DNA of 64,000 nucleotides from Clostridium sp. 12(A) (GTDB lineage: Bacteria > Bacillota > Clostridia > Lachnospirales > Lachnospiraceae), in the NCBI GenBank assembly GCA_000526575.1, contig JAGI01000002.1, positions 992,001 through 1,056,000 of the forward strand. Direction: 5' to 3'. Under the pieces are notes generated by a model, which was given only the letters and a program-made list of their open reading frames with translations, had not been told where the DNA came from and did no database searches. Each line of letters opens with the position of its first letter. Positions within the stretch are counted from its first letter, which is position 1. The position numbers and the translations under genes were made by a program. Shown piece after piece: positions 9,321 to 17,273 of this stretch.

Positions 9321-9356
9321 TTATCTTACCCCATTTTTCGTTGGACAAAAGTAACA

Positions 9357-9388
9357 GGCTGCGAAAGGGCACTTGACCACCCGCAGCC
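9357..9388 (-). other. Intercistronic hairpin between sugar-binding protein and permease genes
   Basis: GGCTGCG (9357-9363) and CGCAGCC (9382-9388) form a stem between the binding-protein stop and the first permease. There is no U-tract after it, so it is more likely a partial terminator or an mRNA 3'-end stabiliser that raises binding-protein levels than a full terminator. Confidence 0.55.
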
Positions 9389-9399
9389 CGGCTTAGTTA

Positions 9400-10773
9400 T
9401 CACTTTTCTTTGAATTCATTGTCAAGGGTCTGCTGTGACTGAAGAAGTGCTTCCTTCACATCCATACCATCTTCAAAAATACTGTTTAAAGTGACATTGC
9501 AGAATTCGTTATTAATAGATGGATACTTTTCATCCGTATAAGCCTGCAGAATCCCTATGCTGTCCTTGGTTTTTATAAGTGTATCAAATGGATAATTTGT
9601 AAAGTACTGAATGAATTTGTTATCAGGGTTCTGTGTCAGAGAGGTGTCATTCCATACAGCCGTATTAACAGGGTCAAAGCCTAAAACATTCCAGACTTCC
9701 TTGTTGGATTCTTCGGAAAGCTTAATAAAAGCCATCACCTCTGCAGCAAGCTGGGCGTTCTTTCCGCTTTTAATAATTGCAGTACCAGTTCCACCACCGC
9801 CGATTGTGGCAACCTCACCATCGCTCTCACTAAAGACAGGTACGGGTGCAATGGCTACTTGCTTCTTGATATCAGTCATGTAATTTACAAATCTTGATGT
9901 CTGCCAGAAAGGCATGATCTGAACCGCATAATCTCCGGAATTATAGAAAGGATATGCCTCTTCATTATCCGGCTGTCCTCCAGGAATCGTTGCAAATGCA
10001 CCCGTTTCCTGCATTCCTTTTATGTATTCCAATACTTCTTCCATTTCTTTGCTTGCGATATTAAGCTTACCATCCTTATCAATGTAATCCCCACCCTTCT
10101 GGGCCAGCATCAGATTTACCATCCACTGGGCAGAAGTCTCGACACAGGCGAAGTACTTACCGGTGGCTTCATGGTATTTTACACCAGCTTCCTTAAACTG
10201 ATCCCAGGTCTTAATATCCTTATAGTTGATTCCCGCATCATTAAGCAGTTTTTCATTATAGAATGCTACGGTAGTTCCTACATGGGTTGGCAGGCCATAT
10301 TCTTTTCCATCCTTGGAGTAAATATCCAATCTGGACTTAACAATATTGTCCTTATAAGGTGCAATCACATCATTCAGCTCCATTAGCCCTATTTTCCCAA
10401 CCATATATGCCGGGAACTTTCCAAGCTCGATATCCACAATATCAGGAGCCCCTTCCCCTGATTCCAGTGCAAGAGACAATTTGTTATGCATGTCATCATA
10501 AGGCATGTTGCTTAAGACCAGCTTCACCTTTTTATCTGGATGAGCTTCATTCCACTTCTCCGCCATCGCGACATAGAAATCCTGATGAAGTTCAATAAAC
10601 GTCCATACATTTAATGTGGTTACATTATCTCCCCCTACTTCCATGGCTTTTTTTCCCGCAGATGAAACTCCTTTTTCCGTAGATGCCGAATTCCCCGTTG
10701 CAGAACTACAACCTGCAATCGTAGTGGCTGCCAATACTGCACATAACAATGCTGCTAATCCCCGTTTTTTCAT
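9400..10773 (-). CDS. Sugar ABC transporter substrate-binding lipoprotein (family 1)
   Basis: 457 aa. A lipoprotein signal peptide ends in the lipobox ATTIAGCSS (Cys about 22), so it is anchored on the outer face of the membrane. The rest is a family 1 sugar-binding fold (LNVWTFIELHQDFYVAMAEK, WDQFKEAGVKYHEATG, PDNEEAYPFYNSGDYAVQIM). AAGGAGG precedes the ATG. It delivers oligosaccharide to the two downstream permeases; given the GH43 in the same operon, arabinan- or xylan-derived ligands are likely but unproven. Confidence 0.92.
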   Translation of the reverse strand: MKKRGLAALLCAVLAATTIAGCSSATGNSASTEKGVSSAGKKAMEVGGDNVTTLNVWTFIELHQDFYVAMAEKWNEAHPDKKVKLVLSNMPYDDMHNKLSLALESGEGAPDIVDIELGKFPAYMVGKIGLMELNDVIAPYKDNIVKSRLDIYSKDGKEYGLPTHVGTTVAFYNEKLLNDAGINYKDIKTWDQFKEAGVKYHEATGKYFACVETSAQWMVNLMLAQKGGDYIDKDGKLNIASKEMEEVLEYIKGMQETGAFATIPGGQPDNEEAYPFYNSGDYAVQIMPFWQTSRFVNYMTDIKKQVAIAPVPVFSESDGEVATIGGGGTGTAIIKSGKNAQLAAEVMAFIKLSEESNKEVWNVLGFDPVNTAVWNDTSLTQNPDNKFIQYFTNYPFDTLIKTKDSIGILQAYTDEKYPSINNEFCNVTLNSIFEDGMDVKEALLQSQQTLDNEFKEK

Positions 10774-10885
10774 TTCGAATCCTCCTTTTCGTGATCCTGC
10801 TTCTTTCTAAACAATCTTTCCCTCCGCATTCATCGTCATTTCAAGGTATACCGTTCTTTTTCTCCTTCATCTCTTTTCCGCTTTT

Positions 10886-10913
10886 TAATCATATTAAACG
10901 TTTAATATGATTA
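10886..10913. promoter_or_regulatory. 28-bp perfect palindrome, probable operator of the LacI-type regulator
   Basis: The sequence from 10886 to 10913 is its own exact reverse complement, centred on AAACGTTT with TTAATATGATTA outer arms. A central CG within a palindrome is the hallmark of LacI-family operators. It lies 113 bp upstream of the binding-protein start and downstream of the best promoter. The same ATATTAAACG half-site recurs at 12325-12334 ahead of the regulator gene. Confidence 0.8.
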
Positions 10914-10924
10914 GTAAAAATTAT

Positions 10925-10946
10925 TGGCTATTCATTAATATAGCCA
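10925..10946. other. Inverted repeat in the glycan operon control region
   Basis: TGGCTAT (10925-10931) and ATAGCCA (10940-10946) are perfect inverted arms around an 8-nt loop. It differs in sequence from the AAACGTTT palindrome and may be a second operator or a leader hairpin. Confidence 0.4.
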
Positions 10947-10989
10947 CTTTAAATGCTTATAGAAAGATGTTTTTACTGGATATATTTGC

Positions 10990-11018
10990 ATATTATCACA
11001 TACCAATTATTCTGTAAA
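10990..11018 (-). promoter_or_regulatory. Promoter of the sugar ABC/GH43 operon
   Basis: On the minus strand -35 TTTACA (11013-11018) and -10 TAATAT (10990-10995) are separated by exactly 17 bp. The predicted start near 10983 leaves about a 210-nt leader that contains the 28-bp palindrome, so repression would act as a roadblock unless a second promoter lies closer to the gene. Confidence 0.6.
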
Positions 11019-11159
11019 GTATTTTTGCATAATTAATCCAAATTATTAATCGTTTAACCATGTAACATTTGCCATAGTTTTATGTCTGATTTTGTTGTTT
11101 CCTTACCTTTAAAGGGCTTCTTTCGTCGAACTCTGGATAGCATGTCTCGTTTTTGGCAA

Positions 11160-11202
11160 AAAAATAAAACGTTTCAATAGCAGTTTTTGCAAGAAACGTT
11201 CT
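11160..11202 (-). terminator. Terminator of the LacI-type regulator gene
   Basis: On the minus strand GAACGTTTC (11193-11200 region) pairs with GAAACGTT (11168-11175) and is followed by TTATTTTTTT. Both arms contain AACGTTT, the same core as the operators, so this stretch may also bind the regulator. Confidence 0.6.
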
Positions 11203-11213
11203 ATCTTTTATTA

Positions 11214-12254
11214 TCATGTTATGTCTTTTACAGATTTGCGCACCTGTAGTTCACAGCCTACGTAACATACATTCTCTGGTCCTGCATCTATAACCGTTCC
11301 GTTGATAAGATCAATCATCAGCTCACTGGCCTTATGTCCAATATCATGAAGAGGAAGGCTTACCGTTGTCAGCGGCGGTCTGTAATAGCCAGACAATTCC
11401 CTGCCATCATATCCTGCAATGGATACATCAATTCCCGCTTTCAGTCCCATCTCATCCACCCGGTCGTAAACTCCTCCTGCCATCAAATCATTCATACAGA
11501 AAATAGCTGACACTCCCTTATCCAGCAGCTGGCTGGCGCACCGGTAGCCGGATATACGGGTCCAGTCTCCTTCCATCACAAGGCTTGGGTCATATAAAAT
11601 TCCATTCTCAAACAGTATCTTCTGATATCCGAACAGTCTGGCCTGGGCATGGAGACTGTCAGGCTTCCCAGTTATGACGCCAATCCGTTTATGTCCGTTA
11701 CTTACCATATACTCCAGTATTTTTGCAGCCCCATGGACATCATCTACGACGATGGATGGTATCTTGTCACTTTTAGAATAGCCATAAGCCATAATCGCGG
11801 GTATGGGTAGAGTATCTGGAATGCAGCGAATGATTCTCTCATGAGCTGCAACATATATGATACCTTCCACCTGTTTTTCCATCAGCTTTTTAATTTCAAG
11901 TCTTACAAGATCAAAATAATCCTCACGATTGTAATACGTATCATTGTATTTTTTAAACAGCCTTAAATTAGTCAGAAGGATCTGATAATCCTGTTCCTGA
12001 CAATAATCCGTGATCCCGTCAATGATATCCGGAATGCTGAAAATTGTCATATCCTCAGCTATGACTCCAATGCTTCTGGTCTTCTGCATCTTTAGATTTT
12101 TAGCCACTATATTGGGAGTATAATTTAACTTTTCTGCCATTTCCAAAACCAGTTTTCTTGTTGTTTCACTTGCACCAGGCTTGTTGTTTAAAATATTTGA
12201 TACCGTGGCGACTGAAACACCGCAGCTTTTTGCCAGTTCTTTTATTGTTGCCAT
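11214..12254 (-). CDS. LacI-family transcriptional regulator
   Basis: 346 aa. The N-terminal LacI HTH is complete (MATIKELAKSCGVSVATVSN, then NNKPGASETTRKLVLEMAEKLNY, residues 1-50), followed by a periplasmic-binding-protein-like effector domain (RSIGVIAEDM, HKRIGVITGKPDSLHAQARL, AIFCMNDLMAGGVYDRV, IAGYDGRELSGYYRPPLTTV). GGAGG precedes the ATG. It lies immediately upstream of, and in the same direction as, the sugar ABC/GH43 operon. AAACGTTT palindromes occur ahead of both transcription units, so it is very probably their autoregulated repressor. The inducing sugar is unknown. Confidence 0.93.
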   Translation of the reverse strand: MATIKELAKSCGVSVATVSNILNNKPGASETTRKLVLEMAEKLNYTPNIVAKNLKMQKTRSIGVIAEDMTIFSIPDIIDGITDYCQEQDYQILLTNLRLFKKYNDTYYNREDYFDLVRLEIKKLMEKQVEGIIYVAAHERIIRCIPDTLPIPAIMAYGYSKSDKIPSIVVDDVHGAAKILEYMVSNGHKRIGVITGKPDSLHAQARLFGYQKILFENGILYDPSLVMEGDWTRISGYRCASQLLDKGVSAIFCMNDLMAGGVYDRVDEMGLKAGIDVSIAGYDGRELSGYYRPPLTTVSLPLHDIGHKASELMIDLINGTVIDAGPENVCYVGCELQVRKSVKDIT

Positions 12255-12281
12255 CGTCTGCCTCCAGTTCCTTTTGTAACA

Positions 12282-12340
12282 ATTAACTCAAATTTTCACC
12301 GGATTGTCAATAGGAAGAGAAGAAATATTAAACGTTTTAC
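12282..12340 (-). promoter_or_regulatory. Promoter and operator-like site of the LacI-type gene
   Basis: -35 TTGACA (12305-12310) and -10 GTTAAT (12282-12287) are separated by 17 bp on the minus strand. An operator-like ATATTAAACGTTTTAC lies at 12325-12340, just upstream of the -35, which suggests autoregulation. Confidence 0.6.
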
Positions 12341-12375
12341 CTGGATTCTGGTGGTGAGGGCAAAGTTTTAAATTT

Positions 12376-12408
12376 GCAAAAAAGCACGGCCCAAAGAGTC
12401 GTGCTTAC
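12376..12408 (-). terminator. Terminator of rnpB
   Basis: Minus-strand stem AAGCACG/CGTGCTT (arms at 12382-12388 and 12400-12406) followed by a T-run reading away from rnpB. It may also end transcripts reading through from the nucleoside kinase gene. Confidence 0.75.
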
Positions 12409-12453
12409 GTTAGATACTTTTATTCTATTCCATTTAATCAACTGCTGTTATAT

Positions 12454-12805
12454 GTTTTGAGTAAGACGATAAGCCGGGTTATGTCGTTGAATGGCCATCT
12501 ATCTAGGCCTGCCGTCGCCAGCAGGCTCAAGCGACCTACCCGGGAGCAGACGGGCCGCCTTGCGCTCCCTGTTCGGTCTTGCTTCGGATGGGGTTTACAT
12601 GGACCCCTCCTGTTACCAGGAGAGCGGTGGTCTCTTACACCACCTTTCCACCCTTACCGCATAAATGCGGCGGTATATTTCTGTTGCACTGTCCCTAGAG
12701 TCGCCTCCGCCAGACGTTATCTGGCATCCTGCCCTGTGAAGCCCGGACTTTCCTCACCTGCAGCCTTTCGGCTTTGCAGCTGCGACCATTTGTCTTACTC
12801 AAAAC
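12454..12805 (-). ncRNA. rnpB: RNase P RNA (class A)
   Basis: 352 nt on the minus strand. Hallmark stretches are present: GAGGAAAGTCCGGGCT near the 5' end, CAGGGCAGGATGCC, GGTAAGGGTGGAAAGGTG, AGCAAGACCGAACAGG, GGGTAGGTCGCTTGAG and the 3' AACCCGGCTTATCG. The two ends, GTTTTGAGTAAGAC at the 5' side and its complement at the 3' side, close helix P1. It is the catalytic RNA that removes tRNA 5' leaders. A strong promoter lies immediately upstream and a terminator downstream. Confidence 0.97.
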
Positions 12806-12811
12806 TACACT

Positions 12812-12840
12812 AGTCTACCATAAATAAAAGCATTTGTAAA
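12812..12840 (-). promoter_or_regulatory. rnpB promoter
   Basis: -35 TTTACA (12835-12840) and -10 TAGACT (12812-12817), 17-bp spacer, minus strand. The predicted start near 12805 coincides with the 5' end of the RNase P P1 helix. Confidence 0.75.
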
Positions 12841-12848
12841 GTCTTACC

Positions 12849-14510
12849 TTAAACCCTGAAACAGCTTCCGCCTATGAATTCCCGTACAATGGAATTACGG
12901 GGAATGTCTTCGCTGTTGACTCCCAGAAAATAATCCAGGAATTTCAACAAACGTTTTGCCTCCATATATTCCGGAGATTCTCTTGGAATGCCAAATAAAA
13001 GCGGCTCTGCAAACTGCTTTAATACCGCAAGCTCATAGACCGTAGCAGAGTTAAACATCATATCCGCTGATTCCTGGAAGGGGAAGATATAAGACTCCTC
13101 TCCATTCCTTACCGTAGGCCACATCCGTATGGTATCCTGGGCAGATGCACCTCTTGTTCTGGCATCCCGGACCATACGACGAATCAGCCGGCAGTCTGTG
13201 GTTGGAATCCGGTTATGCTCATCAATGTTAAGCTGGGTAAGGGCACTGACATAAATACGGAATTTACTTTCCTGAGGTAAGGTATAGGATAGTTTGTCAT
13301 TGAGACAGTGGATGCCTTCTATGACCAGAATATCGTCCTTTCCCAAGGTAAGATAATCTCCCCGGTACTCCCTTTCCCCTGTTTTAAACTGATATCTTGG
13401 CATCTCTACCGTTTCCCCGGCAAGGAGTGCTGTCATATCCTTGTTAAACTGTTCCACATCAAGGCTTTCCAGTACCTCAAAATTGTAGCTTCCGTCAGGA
13501 TTTTTCGGACTGTTCACCCGATTCACAAAATAGTCATCGGCCGCGATGGGGTGAGGATTCATACCCTGTGCCTTCAGCTGTATAGACAGACGATGGGAGA
13601 AGCTGGTTTTTCCAGAGGAAGAAGGACCTGCAATCATAACAAACTTTTTGCTCCGGTCTGCTCCGATTTTGGCTGCTATCTCTGCGATCTTCTTCTCCTG
13701 CAGCGCTTCCTGAATCAGAATCAGTTCATTGAGTTTCCCTGCCGCAATCTTTTCATTCAATGATCCTACATGGGATACATCCAGGCATTTGCCCCATTTC
13801 ACACTTTCCTTTAAAACCTGAAAAAGCTTTTTCTTTTTCTCCGGCTCAAAGGCCGGAACTTCTTTGGGATTATCCTTTTGAGGCAGCATAAGCATAAATC
13901 CCTCATCAAATAATACCAGATCAAAATACTTGATATAGCCTGTATTCTGAACCATATAACCGTAGAAATAATCCTCAAATCCGCCTATGCTGTAGATATT
14001 GACCCTGGAAACCCGGCGGTAACGAAATAGGCGCTCTTTATCGTACATACGATGCTTATGAAACAATTCAATGGCATCGTCTGTATTCACACTCCGTTTC
14101 ATAATGGGAATTTCCTGGCTTACGTATTCCTGCATTCGAATTTTTACACGGTCGATTAAGCTCTGCGAAAGAGCCATATCTCCGTGGGGTTCAATGTAAT
14201 AGCCATTCCCAAGAGAAAAGTCCACTGTAACTTTTTCAATTTTTTCAGCACCTACAATATCGTAAAATGCTTTCAACATAAGAAAAATCGCACTTCTGTG
14301 GTAGGTCTGAATTCCAGGCTGGTCATTACCAGTAAAGAAATTTAAATTGCAGTCAAACTGTACGGTTTTATGAAGCTCTCTTAATTTGCCATTAATGCTG
14401 ACAAGTAAAATATCACTTTCGTACTGGGGCTGAAACTCCCTTGCAATCTCCTGATATGTGGTTCCCTTGGGGTATTCCTTTGCTGCTCCATGAATCGTTA
14501 CAATTGCCAT
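12849..14510 (-). CDS. Uridine kinase-like nucleoside kinase with N-terminal TGS and synthetase-like domains
   Basis: 553 aa with three parts: an N-terminal TGS-like domain (about residues 1-60), a threonyl/alanyl-tRNA synthetase second-additional-domain-like region (about 60-240), and a C-terminal phosphoribulokinase/uridine kinase domain with P-loop GPSSSGKTS (about 294-302) and DDYFVNR and VIEGIHCLN motifs. Proteins of this composition are conserved in clostridia and are usually annotated nucleoside kinase; it probably phosphorylates uridine or cytidine, though the TGS part suggests a regulatory or RNA-linked role. AAGGAGG precedes the ATG. It lies last in the rpoD-trmK-nif3 run. Confidence 0.85.
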   Translation of the reverse strand: MAIVTIHGAAKEYPKGTTYQEIAREFQPQYESDILLVSINGKLRELHKTVQFDCNLNFFTGNDQPGIQTYHRSAIFLMLKAFYDIVGAEKIEKVTVDFSLGNGYYIEPHGDMALSQSLIDRVKIRMQEYVSQEIPIMKRSVNTDDAIELFHKHRMYDKERLFRYRRVSRVNIYSIGGFEDYFYGYMVQNTGYIKYFDLVLFDEGFMLMLPQKDNPKEVPAFEPEKKKKLFQVLKESVKWGKCLDVSHVGSLNEKIAAGKLNELILIQEALQEKKIAEIAAKIGADRSKKFVMIAGPSSSGKTSFSHRLSIQLKAQGMNPHPIAADDYFVNRVNSPKNPDGSYNFEVLESLDVEQFNKDMTALLAGETVEMPRYQFKTGEREYRGDYLTLGKDDILVIEGIHCLNDKLSYTLPQESKFRIYVSALTQLNIDEHNRIPTTDCRLIRRMVRDARTRGASAQDTIRMWPTVRNGEESYIFPFQESADMMFNSATVYELAVLKQFAEPLLFGIPRESPEYMEAKRLLKFLDYFLGVNSEDIPRNSIVREFIGGSCFRV

Positions 14511-14521
14511 ATTATACCTCC

Positions 14522-15319
14522 TTATACCAATGTCTGAGGAAATACCACTTCTGCTTTTTTTATCGTCAGCATTCCGCCTGCTTCTTGTTTTAAGTAATCT
14601 TCCATAAAATCAAGGAAAAGATACTCCAGGCCGTAATGTCCTGCATCAATAACAGCCAAATGATTGGCCGCAGCATCAATGCCGCTGTGATGTCCGATGT
14701 CACCGGTAATGAGCACCTGGACTCCGGCATTTAAGGCAGATTTAATCATGCTCTCCCCTGATCCGGGACTAATGCCGATAAAGTCGATGGTTCCTCCCGG
14801 TGCATGCTCTCCATATATGGTAAGAAACGGAAGATCAAACCGTTCTTTTACAAGATCGGCCAGCTCCCGTATCGTAAGCTTCTCTTTTAAGTACCCAGTC
14901 TTGCCGATTCCATAAGAAACTTCTTCTAGCATCCCTTCTGGCTGCAATACCTTAGTCTCAGTCAGCTCCAGTTTCCGGGCTGCCGCATCTGCCATACACC
15001 CTGGCGCGGAGTCAAAGTTTGTGTGCATGGCATAGTAGGATATATCATTACGTAAAAGGCTTAGAACACGCCTTCCAATAAAGTCCATGTCATTAATCTT
15101 TTTTAAGGGCTTAAAAATAAGAGGATGATGGGTGATGAGCATATCTGCTCCCCAGTTGATTGCTTCTTCCACCACTTCATCTGTGGCATCCAATGCCAGA
15201 TACACTTTTTTTATCTCTTTATCGCTTCTTCCCGCCAAAAGTCCTACATTATCCCAGTCACAGGAACAGCTTACCGGTGCAAGCTGTTCCAGTTGTTTTA
15301 TGAGTTCATCGCATCGCAT
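14522..15319 (-). CDS. Nif3-like dinuclear metal centre protein
   Basis: 265 aa, the full-length single-domain Nif3/YbgI form without the CutA-like insert. The metal ligands are visible in LITHHPLIF (about residues 60-68), the NFDSAPG segment, and GHHSGIDAAANHLAVIDAGHY near the C-terminus. Family members form toroidal hexamers and are annotated as GTP cyclohydrolase I type 2 homologues, but the true reaction is unsettled. It overlaps trmK by 14 bp, an arrangement conserved across Firmicutes. Confidence 0.92.
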   Translation of the reverse strand: MRCDELIKQLEQLAPVSCSCDWDNVGLLAGRSDKEIKKVYLALDATDEVVEEAINWGADMLITHHPLIFKPLKKINDMDFIGRRVLSLLRNDISYYAMHTNFDSAPGCMADAAARKLELTETKVLQPEGMLEEVSYGIGKTGYLKEKLTIRELADLVKERFDLPFLTIYGEHAPGGTIDFIGISPGSGESMIKSALNAGVQVLITGDIGHHSGIDAAANHLAVIDAGHYGLEYLFLDFMEDYLKQEAGGMLTIKKAEVVFPQTLV

Positions 15320-16007
15320 CTTGTGCCTCCTTATTCCAGGATAGCTCTGTCTTAAGCTCCCTCATTCTCTTTTCAGCGGATTCACTTTCGCCTTTTAAAA
15401 GTCCCTTTAAGATTTCCTCTAATTGGATCTCTTCTTTCTTTAAGTATTCTGTCAGAACAGGGTCCTTAGATTCCAGAAGGCTTTTTCCATAACGGTATGA
15501 AATCTCACGTCCGTCATGGTTGTTATGAAGCTCCTTTCTTACAGCCCGCATAACCACATAATACTTACCGTCTTCCTTTATCATAGTCTCCTGCTCGATG
15601 AAAAATGCCTGTTCCAAAAGGAACCGGCGCATCTTTTGAAGCTCAGATTGGGGGGATAAGACCCAGTTAGGGATATGATCCCATAAGTGGCGGCCTTCCT
15701 CCAGAATATGTATCATCAATTCTCCGCCCATTCCGGCAATGACAACACAGTCTGCTTCGTCTTTTTCCAACTTTAAAAGTCCGTCGCTTAAACGGACTTC
15801 AATCATATCTGAAAGGCCAGCTTCCGCGATATGAGACTGGGCCCTGCAAAGAGGGCCTGTCCTCACATCCATCGCAATGGCATGGGTTGCTTTTCCTTCC
15901 TGTACCAAATGAATGGGTATATATCCATGGTCCGTTCCAATATCAGCCACTTTACTTCCTTCTGGTATAAAAGAAGCAATGGTTTCCAAACGTTTTGATA
16001 ATTTCAT
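15306..16007 (-). CDS. trmK: tRNA (adenine(22)-N1)-methyltransferase
   Basis: 233 aa. The N-terminal Rossmann methyltransferase domain carries the SAM motif VADIGTDHGYIPI (about residues 20-32) and the GMGGELM catalytic segment (about 92-98). The C-terminal part is a coiled coil (LLESKDPVLTEYLKKEEIQL onward). It methylates A22 in the D-loop/anticodon-side of several tRNAs. GGAG lies 7 nt before the ATG. It lies directly after rpoD, as in Bacillus. Confidence 0.93.
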   Translation of the reverse strand: MKLSKRLETIASFIPEGSKVADIGTDHGYIPIHLVQEGKATHAIAMDVRTGPLCRAQSHIAEAGLSDMIEVRLSDGLLKLEKDEADCVVIAGMGGELMIHILEEGRHLWDHIPNWVLSPQSELQKMRRFLLEQAFFIEQETMIKEDGKYYVVMRAVRKELHNNHDGREISYRYGKSLLESKDPVLTEYLKKEEIQLEEILKGLLKGESESAEKRMRELKTELSWNKEAQDAMR

Positions 16008-16028
16008 GCAAAAACTCCATCTTATGTC

Positions 16029-17234
16029 TTAATCGTCCAGATAGTCCTTAAGCTTTTTGCTTCTGCTGGGATGGCGCAGTTTACGAAGTGCTTTGGCTTC
16101 TATCTGTCTGATTCTCTCTCTTGTAACATTAAATTCTTTTCCCACCTCTTCCAAGGTTCTGGGCCGGCCGTCGTCAAGGCCAAAGCGAAGCTTTAATACC
16201 TTCTGCTCCCGTTCTGTAAGGGTATCAAGAACCTCCATCAGCTGCTCATGAAGCATGGTGAACGTAGCTGCATCCGCAGGAACTGCCACCTGGTCATCCT
16301 GAATGAAATCGCCTAAATGGCTGTCCTCTTCCTCACCGATAGGAGTTTCTAAGGAAACCGGCTCCTGAGAAACCTTCATGATTTCCCGTACCCGGTCTAC
16401 CTGCATATCAGCTCTTGCCGCAATCTCTTCCGGAACAGGCTCCCGCCCAAGCTCCTGTAAAAGCTGCCTGGATACCCGAACCAGCCGGTTGATGGTTTCC
16501 ACCATATGAACCGGAATTCGAATGGTACGTGCCTGATCGGCAATTGCCCTGGTGATGGCCTGTCTGATCCACCATGTGGCGTAGGTGCTGAACTTATAGC
16601 CCTTGCGGTAATCAAATTTTTCTACCGCCTTAATTAATCCAAGGTTGCCTTCCTGAATCAGATCAAGAAACTGCATACCTCTGCCAACATAACGTTTTGC
16701 TATGCTGACTACCAATCTTAGATTGGCTTCTGTCAGACTTTGCTTTGCAAAATCATCCCCGAGTTCAATATTTTTGGCAAGCTCTATTTCATCTTCGCTG
16801 GAAAGAAGGGGCACTTTTCCGATCTCCTTTAAATACATACGTACCGGATCTTCTACACTGACACCTTCCGGGACAGAAAGGTCAATGCTTTCCATATCGA
16901 TCTCTTCTTCCTCCTCAATATCCTCTTCGATAAAAAGGTCCTCGTCAAGATCTAAGTCCTCCACCCCAATTTGAAGTACATCAACCTTATTGGATTCTAA
17001 AAAATCAAAAATCTGATCCAGCTTATCGGAATCCAGCTTTTCATCGGCAAAAAAATCCAGAATCTCCTGATTTTCCAGTACATTCCGTTTCTTTCTTGCC
17101 AGTAAAAGAAGCTGGTTTAATTTCTCCTCAAAAGCCGCAGCCATCTCTTCGGCTTTTTTCTCTGCGATTTGTTCCTCTTCCGTCTTTCCTGATCCCACCA
17201 TCTTATCTGCTGTCTTCTTCACATTTTCGTCCAT
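16029..17234 (-). CDS. rpoD: Primary sigma factor RpoD/SigA
   Basis: 401 aa. An acidic N-terminal part (about residues 70-125) is followed by region 1.2 ([20 protein letters not shown]), region 2 ([32 protein letters not shown]), region 3 and region 4 ([36 protein letters not shown]). I chose the ATG at 17234, which has GGAAGG upstream; the longer frame begins at a GTG 18 bp earlier. It follows dnaG by 39 bp, the classic macromolecular synthesis operon order. Confidence 0.97.
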   Translation of the reverse strand: MDENVKKTADKMVGSGKTEEEQIAEKKAEEMAAAFEEKLNQLLLLARKKRNVLENQEILDFFADEKLDSDKLDQIFDFLESNKVDVLQIGVEDLDLDEDLFIEEDIEEEEEIDMESIDLSVPEGVSVEDPVRMYLKEIGKVPLLSSEDEIELAKNIELGDDFAKQSLTEANLRLVVSIAKRYVGRGMQFLDLIQEGNLGLIKAVEKFDYRKGYKFSTYATWWIRQAITRAIADQARTIRIPVHMVETINRLVRVSRQLLQELGREPVPEEIAARADMQVDRVREIMKVSQEPVSLETPIGEEEDSHLGDFIQDDQVAVPADAATFTMLHEQLMEVLDTLTEREQKVLKLRFGLDDGRPRTLEEVGKEFNVTRERIRQIEAKALRKLRHPSRSKKLKDYLDD

Positions 17235-17273
17235 GTTATTCCATCCTTCCACAGCCTGCCTATAGTGTACACC

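Noticed and set aside
12457-12813. 118-codon plus-strand ORF
   Set aside because: It lies entirely in the complement of RNase P RNA and has no ribosome site; it is a shadow of rnpB.
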